DNA of 64,000 nt. It comes from Dokdonella sp. (GTDB lineage Bacteria > Pseudomonadota > Gammaproteobacteria > Xanthomonadales > Rhodanobacteraceae). Shown here piece by piece: positions 46,167-55,241 of this stretch; the stretch's first letter is position 1, and each line of letters opens with the position of its first letter. The DNA is taken from NCBI RefSeq assembly GCF_019634845.1, contig NZ_JAHCAQ010000015.1:34150-98149 (forward strand), in the 5' to 3' direction. The notes beneath the pieces are model-generated. The model had not been told where the DNA came from. It searched no databases and saw nothing but the letters and a program-made list of their open reading frames with translations. Both the position numbers and the translations under genes were made by a program.

Positions 46167-47443
46167 TCGTGCTGGCGGCTGTCGCGCTGTTGCTGCTGGC
46201 GGCGCTCGGCGCGCCGCTGTATGCGCTGCTGGCGGCGGTGGCGCTGCTGGGCTTCCATGCCGCCGGGCAGGAAGGCGTGGCGGTGGCGATCGAGTTCTAC
46301 CGCCTGGCCGACATGCCGGCACTGATCGCGATCCCGCTGTTCACGCTGGCCGGATACCTGTTGGCCGAGAGCCGCGCGCCGCAGCGTCTGGTGCGGCTCA
46401 GCAATGCCCTGCTGGGCTGGCTGCCGGGCGGGCTCGCCGTGGTGGCCGTGCTCGCTTGCGCGATGTTCACCGCGTTCACGGGCGCCACCGGCGTCACCAT
46501 CGTCGCGCTCGGCGCGGTGCTGTATCCGGCGCTGCTGCAGCAGAACTACGGCGAGAAGTTTTCGCTGGGCCTGCTGACCTCGGCCGGCAGCCTCGGTCTC
46601 ATCCTCGTGCCGTCGATGCCGCTGATCCTGTATGGCGTCGTCGCGCAGCAGTTCCACACCACGCCGCCGGTGACGATCGATGCCCTGTTCCTGGCCGGCG
46701 TGCTGCCATGCCTGCTGATGGTGGCGTTGCTGTCGTTCTACAGCATGTGGCACGCGCGGCGCGTCGGCGTCCGGCGCGAACTCGTCGATGGCAGGGAGCT
46801 GCGCGCCGCGCTGCGCGATGCGTTGTGGGACCTGCCGCTGCCGTTCGTCATCCTTGGCGGCATCTACTCGGGCCGGCTCGCGGCTTCGGAAGCGGCAGCC
46901 GCCACCGCGCTGTACGTGTTCGTCGTGACCGTGCTGATCCGACGCGAAATTCCCTGGCGCAAACTGCCGCTGGTCGCGCGCGAGGCGATGTTGCTGGTTG
47001 GCGCCCTGCTCATCATCCTCGGCTTCTCGCTCGCGCTGACCAACTGGCTCATCGATGCCGAAGTGCCGGAACAGCTGTTCGGTGCGATCCAGACCCACAT
47101 CACGAGCCGCGGCGCGTTCCTGCTCGTGCTCAACCTGTTCCTGCTCGTGTTCGGCATGCTGCTGGAAGGCTTTCCGGCCATCATCATTCTGGTGCCGCTG
47201 GTGCTGCCGGTTGCGCTGCGCTACGGCATCGATCCGGTGCACCTGGGCATCCTGTTCCTGGCCAACCTGCAGCTTGGCATCTTCCTGCCGCCCGTCGGCA
47301 TGAACCTGTTCATCGCCAGCATGCGCTTCGGCAAGCCGATCATGACCCTGGTGCGCGCCAGCGCGCCGTTCTTCCTGATTCTGCTGGTTGCCGTGCTCGT
47401 CATCACCTACTGGCCCGAACTGTCGCTCGTGCTCGTGCGCTGA
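46163..47443 (+). CDS. TRAP transporter large permease, DctM family
   Basis: 426 aa with about 12 hydrophobic segments, standard DctM length. ALIAIPLFTLAGYLLAES and the GLLTSAGSLGLILVPSMPLILYG helix with Ser/Gly-rich clamshell sequence are family features. It performs the Na+-driven transport step with DctP and DctQ. It is separate from DctQ, not fused. The gene ends 16 bp from the convergent RND operon. Confidence 0.92.
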   Translation: MIVLAAVALLLLAALGAPLYALLAAVALLGFHAAGQEGVAVAIEFYRLADMPALIAIPLFTLAGYLLAESRAPQRLVRLSNALLGWLPGGLAVVAVLACAMFTAFTGATGVTIVALGAVLYPALLQQNYGEKFSLGLLTSAGSLGLILVPSMPLILYGVVAQQFHTTPPVTIDALFLAGVLPCLLMVALLSFYSMWHARRVGVRRELVDGRELRAALRDALWDLPLPFVILGGIYSGRLAASEAAAATALYVFVVTVLIRREIPWRKLPLVAREAMLLVGALLIILGFSLALTNWLIDAEVPEQLFGAIQTHITSRGAFLLVLNLFLLVFGMLLEGFPAIIILVPLVLPVALRYGIDPVHLGILFLANLQLGIFLPPVGMNLFIASMRFGKPIMTLVRASAPFFLILLVAVLVITYWPELSLVLVR

Positions 47444-47459
47444 GTCGGCTGCGCGGCGC

Positions 47460-48740
47460 TCACGGCAATGCGTGGCTGGCGTGGTCGGCGGTGTCGTCGG
47501 CCAGGTGCCACAGCTCATGGGCGTCGATGAGCACGCGCAGCCGTGTCTCGTGCGCATCGGCGCGTGCGCGCAGCTCGGCCAGTGCGGCATCGGCAGCCAG
47601 ACGCTCGGCCTGCAGGCGCTCGGCCAGGCCGATTTCGCCCAGCTCCCAGGCACGGCGCTGGCGCGCGGCACTGGTCGCGTGGGCAGTCTGCGCCGCGAGC
47701 GCGGCCTGCCACAGCTCCAGCGCAAGTTGGCTGCGTGCCACGTCGAGCTGCGCCTCGCGCGTGATGTCGCGGCGCATCGCATCGACCTCGTCGCGGGCCG
47801 CCTCGGCGGCGGCGTCCTCGGCGCGCGCCTCGGCGCTGCGCCGGCTGCCGCCGAACGGAATGTTGAGCACGATGCCGATGCCGCGCTCCATGCCGTCGCG
47901 TTCGGAGAAGCTGCGCAGGCCGATGCTCGGATCGGGCAGGCGGTCACGGTGGGCGCGGGCGGCCAGCGACTCGCGCTGCGCGGCCAGCTCCTCGCTGGCG
48001 CGGATCTCGTGGCTGCGCTCGATGATGCGTTCGACCCAGCTCGACGCACCCGCGTCGAGCGCGACCGGCGCCGGCAGCTGCGGCGCGCGCGCAGGCAGTG
48101 CAAGCAGCGAAAAGTCGGTGCCCAGCGCCAGGCGCTGTGCGGCGGCGTCGCCCTGTGCCTGCCGCAGCGCGCCGACGGCGCCGGCCAGTTCGGCCTCGAT
48201 CTGGTCGAGTTCGCGCTGCGCGGCTGCGCCGAGGTCGAGCCGGCGCTGGATGACATCGCGTTCGCGGACGAGTGAGTCGTGACGCGCGCTGGCGAAGTGC
48301 GCCACGGCCTCGGCACGCAGCCAGCCCAACCATAGGGCCAGCAGTCGCCGCGCGGCCTGGTGCTCGGCATCACCCTGCAGCAGCGCAGCGGCGGCCAGTC
48401 CGTGCGCGCCGCTCTCGCGGTCGAGGGCGGCCTTGCCGGGCAGGCGGATCGCGCGGCTGAGCTGCAGCTCCCATTCGGCTTGGCTGGCGCGCCCGCTCGG
48501 CGTGGCCGCATCACGCACGCTGCGCCGCACAGGCGCGATGCCGAGCGTGGTGTCGTGCGGGCCGGCGGCGAGTGCGCGGGCGCGCTCGCGTGCCTCGCTG
48601 ACACGCGCATCGGCTGCGCGCACTTCGGCGTGCGTCGCGATTGCGGCATGGGCCGCCTGTGGCGGCGGCAGGAAATCCTGCGCCGCGAGCGGCGCATTGG
48701 CCATGGCGAGCACCAACAACAGGCGTGGCGACAGACTCAT
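47460..48740 (-). CDS. TolC/CzcC-family outer-membrane efflux protein
   Basis: 426 aa. A signal peptide (about 1-21, ending PLAAQ) and two OEP repeats with long coiled-coil helices; ERDGMERGIGIVLNIPFGGSRR is the usual turn motif. It forms the outer-membrane channel of the RND pump. Its ATG (48740) overlaps the stop of the RND pump gene by 4 bp (48737-48740), implying coupled translation. It is the last gene of the operon. Confidence 0.88.
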   Translation of the reverse strand: MSLSPRLLLVLAMANAPLAAQDFLPPPQAAHAAIATHAEVRAADARVSEARERARALAAGPHDTTLGIAPVRRSVRDAATPSGRASQAEWELQLSRAIRLPGKAALDRESGAHGLAAAALLQGDAEHQAARRLLALWLGWLRAEAVAHFASARHDSLVRERDVIQRRLDLGAAAQRELDQIEAELAGAVGALRQAQGDAAAQRLALGTDFSLLALPARAPQLPAPVALDAGASSWVERIIERSHEIRASEELAAQRESLAARAHRDRLPDPSIGLRSFSERDGMERGIGIVLNIPFGGSRRSAEARAEDAAAEAARDEVDAMRRDITREAQLDVARSQLALELWQAALAAQTAHATSAARQRRAWELGEIGLAERLQAERLAADAALAELRARADAHETRLRVLIDAHELWHLADDTADHASHALP

Positions 48741-51700
48741 CGCGCGTCCTCCGCGCAGCCGAAGCGGCGATACAGCAGCGGCAGCAGGAGCAGGGTCAAC
48801 ACGGTCGAGGTGACGAGACCGCCGATCACGACCACGGCCAGTGGGCGCTGCACTTCCGAACCGGGGCCGCTGGCGAACAGCAGCGGCACGAGGCCGAGCG
48901 CGGTGATGCTGGCGGTCATCAGCACCGGCCGCAGGCGGCGTCGCGCGCCTTCGCGCACGACCTGCTCGACTGGCATGCCGGCGGCGCGCAACTGGTTGAA
49001 ACAGGTGATCAGCACGAGGCCATTGAGCACGGCGATGCCGAGCAGGGCGATGAAGCCGATCGAGGCCGGCACCGACAGGTACTGGCCACTGAGCCACAGC
49101 GCGACGATGCCACCGACCAGCGCGAACGGGATGTTGCCGAGCACGAGCAGCGCCTGGCGCAGCGAGCCGAACGTCAGGAACAGCACGAGGAAGATGAGTC
49201 CGAGCGCGAGGGGGACCACGAGGCCGAGCCGCGCGGCGGCGCGCTGCTGGTTCTCGAACTGACCGCCCCACTCGATGCGATAGCCCGCCGGCAGTGCGAG
49301 CCCGCCCGCTACCGCCCGGCGTGCCTCGTCGACGAAGCCGACCAGATCGCGGCCAGCGACGCCGGCCTGCACCAGCACGAAGCGCGAGCCGTTCTCGTGG
49401 TCGACGCGCACCGGCCCGGTGGTTGCGGTGAGGCGCGCAAGCTGATCGAGCGGCAGCACGCTGCCGGCATCGCCGACCAGCGGCAGGCGGGCGAAGCTCT
49501 CGCCGTCGCCGCGCAGCGCCGCATCGCCGCGCACGAGCAGCGGGATACGCCGCCCCGGCAGGATGACCTGGCCCGCTGGCAGTCCCTCGAGCTGGGCGCG
49601 CAATTCGTCCTGGATCGAGGCGATGTCGAACCCGCCGCGGCCAGCCGCCTGGGCATCGATCGCCACCTGCAGGAACTGCATTCCTTCCTCGCTCTGTGCG
49701 ATCACGTCCTGTGCGCCTTCGAGCTTGCCGACGATGGTGGCCACGCGCTGGCCGAGTTCGGCCAGGGTGGCGAGGTCGCTGCCGAAGATCTTGATCGCGA
49801 CGTCGCCGCGACTGCCGGTGAGCATTTCCGCCACGCGCATTTCGATCGGCTGGGTAAAGCCGACCTCGAGCCCGGGGAAGCGATCGGCCACCTGCCGCAG
49901 CTGCGCGGCGAGCCAATCCTTGTCGCGCTGGCGCCATTGCGAGCGCGGCTTGAGCTGCAGGAACAGATCGGTGTCGTTGAGGCCCATCGGGTCGAGGCCG
50001 AGTTCGTCGGAGCCGAGCCGCCCGACTGCGTGTTCGACTTCGGGCACCTTCGCCAGCAGCTCGCGCTCGAGCGCCAGGTCGAGGTCGCGCGAATGGGCCA
50101 GGCTCACCGATGGTAGCTTGACCACCTGCATGATGAGATCGCCTTCGTCCATCGTCGGCATGAAGCTCTTGCCGATGGCGAGGTAGGTGCCCAGTCCGAC
50201 CACGAGCGAGGCGGCGGCTGCGGCGTAGAGCAGGCGCGGGCGGCGCAGGCTGCGTTCGAGCAGTGGACGGTACAGACCGTCGAGCCGGCGCATGAGCCAG
50301 GGCTCGGCGTGGGGACGTTCCTTGAGCAGCAACGAAGCCAGCACCGGCACGAAGCTCAGCGACAGCACGAGCGAACCGGCCAGGGCGAACACGATCGTCA
50401 GCGCGACCGGTCGGAACAGGCGACCTTCAAGATCCTGCAGGGTCAGCAGGGGCAGGAACACGAGGCCGATGATGAGGATGCCGGCGGCGACCGGGACGGC
50501 CACCTCGCGCACCGCGGCGCCGATGCGTTGGAGGCGCGGCGCGGATGCGTCGGCGGCGTGCGGGTGCAGGCGACTGACCGTGTTTTCGACCACGACCACG
50601 CCGGCATCGACCAGCATGCCGACCGCAACCGCGAGCCCGCCGAGGCTCATGAGGTTGGCGCTCATGCCGGTCAGACGCATCGCCAGGAACGTGAACAGTG
50701 CGGCCAGCGGCAGGATCAGTGCCACCACGACCGCCGCGCGCACCTCGCCGAGAAACACGAACAGCAAGAGCACGACCAGCACGGTGGCCTCGACGAGCGC
50801 GCCGCGCACGGTGCCGACCGCCCGCTCGATCAGCGCGCTGCGGTCGTAGAAGATGTCGACGCGCACGCCCGGTGGCAGGCCCGGCGCGAGTTGCGCCAGG
50901 CGCTCGCGCACGGCGCGCACGAGCCGGCCGGCATCGGCTCCGCGCAGCGCCACCACGATGCCTTCGACCGCCTCGCCGTGGCCATCGCGCGTGACGGCGC
51001 CATAGCGCGTGAGCGCATCGACGCGCACCTGTGCCACGTCACCCACGCGCAGCAGGCGGCCGCGATCGTGGGCGATGACGATCCGGGCCAGATCCTCGGG
51101 CGTGCGCAGTGCGCCTTCGGCCCGCACGATGAGGCTGAGGTCGCCGGCTTCGAGCCGACCGGCGCCATCGTTGCTGTTGTTGCGCGCGAGCACCTCGGCC
51201 AGCTCGCGGAAGCCGATGCCGGCCGCGGCGAGCCGGTTGCGATCGGGGATGACGGCGTAGCTCGTGACTTCGCCGCCGAGCGCATTGACGTCGGCCACGC
51301 CGGGGATCGTGCGCAGTGCCGGCCGCAAGGTCCAGTCGAGCAGGCTGCGCCGCTCGGCAAGGCTGAGCCCGCCGCCCTCGATCGTGAACATGAGCATGTC
51401 CGACAGCGGCGTGGCGATCGGCGCCAGTCCACCGGCCACGCCGCGCGGCAGCTCGTCCTGCGCGGCGGCAAAGCGCTCGGTGACCTGTTGGCGGGCCCAG
51501 TAGATGTCGGCGCCTTCCTCGAAGTCGATCGTGATGTCGGCCACCGCGTACTTGGCCACCGAGCGCAGCACGCTGGCGCGCGGCAGGCCCAGCAGTTCGA
51601 GCTCCAGCGGCGTGATCACGCGCGATTCGACTTCCTCTGGCGTCATGCCGGGCGCCTTGAGGATGAGCTTGACCTGGGTTGGCGCGATGTCGGGATAGGC

Positions 51701-51811
51701 ATCGATCGGCAGCGCCCGCCAGGCCAGCACGCCGCCAACCACGAGCGCGGCCGTGGCGGCGAACACGAGCACGCGCTGGGCCAGCGACCATTCGACGAGA
51801 CGCGCCAGCAT
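48737..51811 (-). CDS. heavy-metal efflux RND pump, CzcA/CusA family
   Basis: 1024 aa, the usual HME-RND length, with 12 transmembrane segments and two large periplasmic loops. YPDIAPTQVKLILKAPGMTPEEVE, PIEMRVAEMLTG and DEGDLIMQ are HME family elements. In the fourth transmembrane helix the motif is AVGMLVDAGVVVVEN rather than the DFGxxxDGAVxxxEN of CzcA, so one charged residue is missing and the pattern is closer to CusA. The metal is therefore uncertain (Cu/Ag-like or another). It overlaps the outer-membrane protein gene and starts 5 bp after the membrane-fusion gene. Confidence 0.93.
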   Translation of the reverse strand: MLARLVEWSLAQRVLVFAATAALVVGGVLAWRALPIDAYPDIAPTQVKLILKAPGMTPEEVESRVITPLELELLGLPRASVLRSVAKYAVADITIDFEEGADIYWARQQVTERFAAAQDELPRGVAGGLAPIATPLSDMLMFTIEGGGLSLAERRSLLDWTLRPALRTIPGVADVNALGGEVTSYAVIPDRNRLAAAGIGFRELAEVLARNNSNDGAGRLEAGDLSLIVRAEGALRTPEDLARIVIAHDRGRLLRVGDVAQVRVDALTRYGAVTRDGHGEAVEGIVVALRGADAGRLVRAVRERLAQLAPGLPPGVRVDIFYDRSALIERAVGTVRGALVEATVLVVLLLFVFLGEVRAAVVVALILPLAALFTFLAMRLTGMSANLMSLGGLAVAVGMLVDAGVVVVENTVSRLHPHAADASAPRLQRIGAAVREVAVPVAAGILIIGLVFLPLLTLQDLEGRLFRPVALTIVFALAGSLVLSLSFVPVLASLLLKERPHAEPWLMRRLDGLYRPLLERSLRRPRLLYAAAAASLVVGLGTYLAIGKSFMPTMDEGDLIMQVVKLPSVSLAHSRDLDLALERELLAKVPEVEHAVGRLGSDELGLDPMGLNDTDLFLQLKPRSQWRQRDKDWLAAQLRQVADRFPGLEVGFTQPIEMRVAEMLTGSRGDVAIKIFGSDLATLAELGQRVATIVGKLEGAQDVIAQSEEGMQFLQVAIDAQAAGRGGFDIASIQDELRAQLEGLPAGQVILPGRRIPLLVRGDAALRGDGESFARLPLVGDAGSVLPLDQLARLTATTGPVRVDHENGSRFVLVQAGVAGRDLVGFVDEARRAVAGGLALPAGYRIEWGGQFENQQRAAARLGLVVPLALGLIFLVLFLTFGSLRQALLVLGNIPFALVGGIVALWLSGQYLSVPASIGFIALLGIAVLNGLVLITCFNQLRAAGMPVEQVVREGARRRLRPVLMTASITALGLVPLLFASGPGSEVQRPLAVVVIGGLVTSTVLTLLLLPLLYRRFGCAEDAR

Positions 51812-51816
51812 GATGC

Positions 51817-52887
51817 CTACTCGCCGTGCATCGCGCGCAGGGCGCTGGCGTTGTGGCTGACGACCTGGTCACCGACGCGCAGCGCGCCGCGCACGAGCGC
51901 ATCCTCGCCCTCACTGCCGATGCGCTCGACCGGCAACGCGCGGTAGCGATGGCCGTCGGCGACGAAGACGAGCGTGGTGCTGCCGTCGGCCAGCAACGCG
52001 CTGGCCGCAACGCGCAGCGCATCGGCCGGTGCCGGCAGCTGCAGGCGCACGCTGGTGTGCTGACCGACCCGCCAGGCCGGTGCAGCCGGCAGATGGGCGC
52101 GCAGGCGCACGCTCTGGCTGCCGTCGCTGATCGCGCCGCTCACCGCGACGACCTCGCCGCGGCTGCCGTCGGCCATGACGATGACCTGGCCCGCCGCGTA
52201 GTCGGCGGCGTGTTCGAGTGGCGCCTGGATCGACACGTCCACACCGTCATCGGCGGCCAGCGTGAACGCCGCTTCGAAAGCAGCGACGGCCTGACCCGGC
52301 GCGATCGTCCGCTGCAGCACGCGACCGGCGATCGGCGCGCGCAGTTCGTATTCGCCGTTGCCGGTCCGTGCCGGCGTGAAGGCGCTGCTCAGCGCGTCAC
52401 GCGCCTGCGCCAGTTGTGCCTGTGCCTGGCTGGCGCGGGCCCGGCTCTCGTCGGCGCGTGCCCGTGCGACGATGCCTTCGGCGAGCAGCATCTCGTCGCG
52501 TCGCGCCTGGCTGTGCGCGAGCGTGGCCTCGCTGCGACTGCGTGCCAACTCGGCCTGCGCGGCGAGGAAGTCGCGGCTGTGGATGCGCGCGAGTGGTGCC
52601 CCCGCTCCGACGATGGCGCCGTCGTCGACCATGACGCTGGCGACCACGCCAGCGAACGGCACGCTCACGACCCGGCTCGAGGTGAGCGGCGCGATGATCT
52701 GCGCCGGCAGGCGCGCCAGTTCGAGCGAGCTCGCGCCGGTCACCGCGGCCGTCGTGATCTGCAGCGACTGCACCTGCGCCGGGGTCAATTCGATGAGTCC
52801 GGCGCCAAGCGCCGGCAGGCTGCCGGCGAGCAAGCCGAGCAGGAGTGCGCCGGCGGCGGCACGGGAGCGTGGCGGGACGATCGGCAA
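51817..52887 (-). CDS. RND membrane-fusion protein, CzcB-like
   Basis: About 356 aa from a proposed TTG at 52887; the in-frame ATG at 52986 lies upstream of the likely promoter. A signal peptide (PRSRAAAGALLLGLLAGSLPALGAG) leads into barrel-sandwich and hairpin domains (SVPFAGVVASVMVDDGAIVGAGAPLA, helical arms of AQAELARSRSEAT, and YELRAPIAGRVLQ). It bridges the inner-membrane pump and outer-membrane channel. There is no His- or Met-rich metal-binding segment. The start codon is uncertain. Confidence 0.85.
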   Translation of the reverse strand: MPIVPPRSRAAAGALLLGLLAGSLPALGAGLIELTPAQVQSLQITTAAVTGASSLELARLPAQIIAPLTSSRVVSVPFAGVVASVMVDDGAIVGAGAPLARIHSRDFLAAQAELARSRSEATLAHSQARRDEMLLAEGIVARARADESRARASQAQAQLAQARDALSSAFTPARTGNGEYELRAPIAGRVLQRTIAPGQAVAAFEAAFTLAADDGVDVSIQAPLEHAADYAAGQVIVMADGSRGEVVAVSGAISDGSQSVRLRAHLPAAPAWRVGQHTSVRLQLPAPADALRVAASALLADGSTTLVFVADGHRYRALPVERIGSEGEDALVRGALRVGDQVVSHNASALRAMHGE

Positions 52888-52917
52888 GGCATGGCACCAG
52901 CGGCGGAACGTGCGCGC

Positions 52918-52947
52918 AGCATAGGCACGGTGGCTTTGGCGACGCTT
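52918..52947 (-). promoter_or_regulatory. possible regulated promoter of the metal RND operon
   Basis: On the minus strand CTTAAGCG-type sequence followed by TATGCT (plus-strand 52918-52923) lies in the 204-bp gap between the sensor kinase stop and the fusion-protein gene. CTTAAG half-sites are common in OmpR-type metal-responsive promoters. This supports a separate transcript for the pump and a start codon downstream of 52911. Confidence 0.3.
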
Positions 52948-53091
52948 AAGAATGGGTCGGCCGATCCGGCAGGCACGCAGCGGCACGAGCCGCGCAGCCA
53001 GCCGGCGATTGTCCGCGGCCAGCGGGTTGCGCGTCTTGCGTGTGCATGGCGCCGGCGCGGCAGCGGGCGAGGCTGCCGCGGGCGTTGCCGG

Positions 53092-54507
53092 CTACAGCGT
53101 CGGCAGCGGTGCGAGCACCGCGTGCAGGTCGCCGTCGTGAAGCGCGAATGTCAGGCGCAGGCCCAGGCCCTGCGCGAGCGCAGCGGCGAGCGCAAGGCCA
53201 AGGCCGGCGTGCGCCGCGGTACCGCCCGAGCGCGACTTGCGCCAGAAGCGCTGGCCCAGGTGCGGCAGGTCGTCGCAGTGCAGTTGCGGCGCCGGATTGA
53301 TGATGCACAGGCGCGCGCCATCGTGGCCGGCCTCGAGCGACATCGTCAGCGTGCTGCCGGCGGGCGCGTACTCGATCGCGTTGCGCAACAGGTTCGACAC
53401 GATGCGTTCGAGCGCACCGACGTCGGAGCGCACCCACAGTTGTGGCGGCAGCGCGCGCACGAGCCGCACGCCGCGTGCGGCGGCGGTCGCGGCCAGCGCA
53501 TCGGCGAGCTGGCCCAGCAGCGGCGGCAGGTCGAGCGGATCGACCGCGGCGGCGGCGAGACCGGCTTCCTGGCGTGCGAGCATGAGCAGGGTGTCGATCG
53601 CGCGCTGCATGCGCTCGACCGCTTCGATCGAGGCGGCGAACGCCGCGCCGATCGCCTCGTCGTCGGCCGGCGTGCGCCGCGCGGCCTCGATCGAGGTGCG
53701 AATTTCGGCCAGCGGCGTGCGCAGTTCGTGGGCCACGTCGCGGGCGAAGCGGCGTTCGCTGTCGATCGTCGCGTACAGGCGTGCAAAGGCCGCCTCGAGC
53801 GCCTGCGCGAACGGTTCGATCTCGCGCGGCAGCGCCGGCGCCAGCAGGCCTTCGCGCGGTGGCTGCTGCGGGTCGAGCGCCGCCAGGCGGCGGCTGAACG
53901 CGCGCAGCGGCGCCAGGCCGCGGCGCACCGCGAAATGCGCGATCAGCACGGTCAGCGCGATCGCCAGCACGATGCCGGCAAGCAAGGTGTGGTGGATCGC
54001 GCGTTCGAGCTGATCGTGCGGTGCGCGTTCGCTGGCCACGACGAGCAGGCGCGGCGGATCGCCCGCACGCGGGGTGTCGCGCAGCGCCACTGCCACCGCG
54101 CGGCCGGGGTGGCGGTCGGGCAGGCGCAGGTCGTAGTGGACCGGCGCATCGGTGGTGGGCGCCTGCGGCGGGCGCGCGAGCGGGTGGCCCGCGCTGCTGG
54201 CCGAGCGCGCCCAGGTGCTGCCATCGGGATTCCACAATTCGAAGAAGTCGGTGTGGGCCGGCAGCTCGTACTCGGGCATGAGGCGGCCGAGCTCGCCGAA
54301 TTCGGCCGGGTCGGGGTGCGCGCGCACGAAGGCGGCGATCGTGTGGGCGCGGTCGGCGAGGCCCTGGTCCATGCGTGCGTACAGCTCGCGGTCGACGAGC
54401 GCATCGAGCACCACGAACAGCGTCACCAGCAAGGCGCCCAGCGCCAGCGAGAACTGCAGCGCGAGGCGCCGTTGCAACGAGGGCGCGGCGCGCTCAGGCG
54501 ATGACAT
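53092..54507 (-). CDS. sensor histidine kinase (metal-responsive type)
   Basis: 471 aa from the ATG at 54507, with a TTG at 54513 as alternative. There are two transmembrane helices (about 18-35 and 177-193) flanking a periplasmic sensor of about 140 residues, then HAMP, the phosphoacceptor helix RDVAHELRTPLAEIR (H260) and an ATPase domain (NLLRNAIEYAP; GLGLALAAAL). The sensor loop has scattered His but no Cys cluster. It overlaps the response-regulator gene by 14 bp and sits upstream of a metal RND operon, so metal sensing in the periplasm is likely. Confidence 0.9.
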   Translation of the reverse strand: MSSPERAAPSLQRRLALQFSLALGALLVTLFVVLDALVDRELYARMDQGLADRAHTIAAFVRAHPDPAEFGELGRLMPEYELPAHTDFFELWNPDGSTWARSASSAGHPLARPPQAPTTDAPVHYDLRLPDRHPGRAVAVALRDTPRAGDPPRLLVVASERAPHDQLERAIHHTLLAGIVLAIALTVLIAHFAVRRGLAPLRAFSRRLAALDPQQPPREGLLAPALPREIEPFAQALEAAFARLYATIDSERRFARDVAHELRTPLAEIRTSIEAARRTPADDEAIGAAFAASIEAVERMQRAIDTLLMLARQEAGLAAAAVDPLDLPPLLGQLADALAATAAARGVRLVRALPPQLWVRSDVGALERIVSNLLRNAIEYAPAGSTLTMSLEAGHDGARLCIINPAPQLHCDDLPHLGQRFWRKSRSGGTAAHAGLGLALAAALAQGLGLRLTFALHDGDLHAVLAPLPTL

Positions 54508-55159
54508 AGCCAAAGCCCCGCCGCGTCTGGATGGGATCGACGGCGCCGCAGCGTGCGAGCTTGCCGCGCAGCGTCGAGACGATGACCTCGACCACCTTGT
54601 CGGAGGTTTCGCTGGCGCCGTCGTAGAGCCGGGCGAAGATCTGCGCGCGGGTCAGCACGCGGCCGCGCTCGCGCAGCAGCAGTTCGAGCAGCGCGAACTC
54701 CTTGGGCGTGAGCTCGAGGCGGCAGGCGCCGTGGTGGACGCTGCGCGCGCGCGGATCGAGCACGATCGCGCCGTGGTGCAGCAGCGGCGCGGCGCCATCG
54801 GGCGGGCGGCGCTTGAGCGCGCGCAAGCGCGCCAGCAGTTCGTCGAACGCGAACGGCTTGACCAGGTAATCGTCGGCACCGGCATCGAGCGCAGTGACGC
54901 GGTCGCCGACCTGGTCGCGCGCCGACAGCACGAGCACGCGTGCGGTGTCGTTGCGGCGACGCAGCGCGCGCAGCACTTCGAGTCCGTCGATGCCGGGCAG
55001 CATGAGGTCGAGCACGATGAGGTCATAGCTCGCAGCGTCGAGGAAGGCCAGTGCGTGCTCGCCGTCGGCGGCGTGGTCGCAGGCGTAACCGTCGGCGCCG
55101 AGGCCGCGCATGAGCGCGGTGGCAAGCGGTGCGGAATCCTCGACGATGAGCAGGCGCAT
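54494..55159 (-). CDS. OmpR-family response regulator
   Basis: 221 aa from the ATG at 55159. Receiver domain: LIVEDSAPLA acidic pair, phospho-acceptor D51 in LIVLDLMLPG, LVKPF lysine loop. C-terminal winged helix (about 125-220; LTPKEFALLELLLRERGRVLTR and TRRGFGYVIA). It is the partner of the histidine kinase and probably activates the downstream efflux operon. It is the first gene of the leftward unit and divergent from truC. Confidence 0.92.
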   Translation of the reverse strand: MRLLIVEDSAPLATALMRGLGADGYACDHAADGEHALAFLDAASYDLIVLDLMLPGIDGLEVLRALRRRNDTARVLVLSARDQVGDRVTALDAGADDYLVKPFAFDELLARLRALKRRPPDGAAPLLHHGAIVLDPRARSVHHGACRLELTPKEFALLELLLRERGRVLTRAQIFARLYDGASETSDKVVEVIVSTLRGKLARCGAVDPIQTRRGFGYVIA

Positions 55160-55229
55160 GCGGCACACAGTGGCGGGGCGAAGGCGCGCCATTGTGGCAG
55201 CACGCTGCGGTGTCGGGCAGGGCAGCGGC

Positions 55230-55241
55230 TACACTGGCGCG
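55230..55241 (+). promoter_or_regulatory. -10 element positioned for a leaderless truC mRNA
   Basis: TACACT (55230-55235) ends 6 nt before the truC ATG (55242), so the transcript would begin at or beside the start codon. No Shine-Dalgarno sequence precedes the ATG. Confidence 0.5.

Noticed and set aside
46010-48697. 895-aa minus-strand frame across dctQM and the TolC-like gene
   Set aside because: Low-complexity Arg/Gln/His-rich; the overlapping frames have full domain signatures.
51826-54504. 892-aa plus-strand frame opposite the fusion protein and sensor kinase
   Set aside because: Antisense shadow; lacks any recognisable domain while the minus-strand genes are complete.
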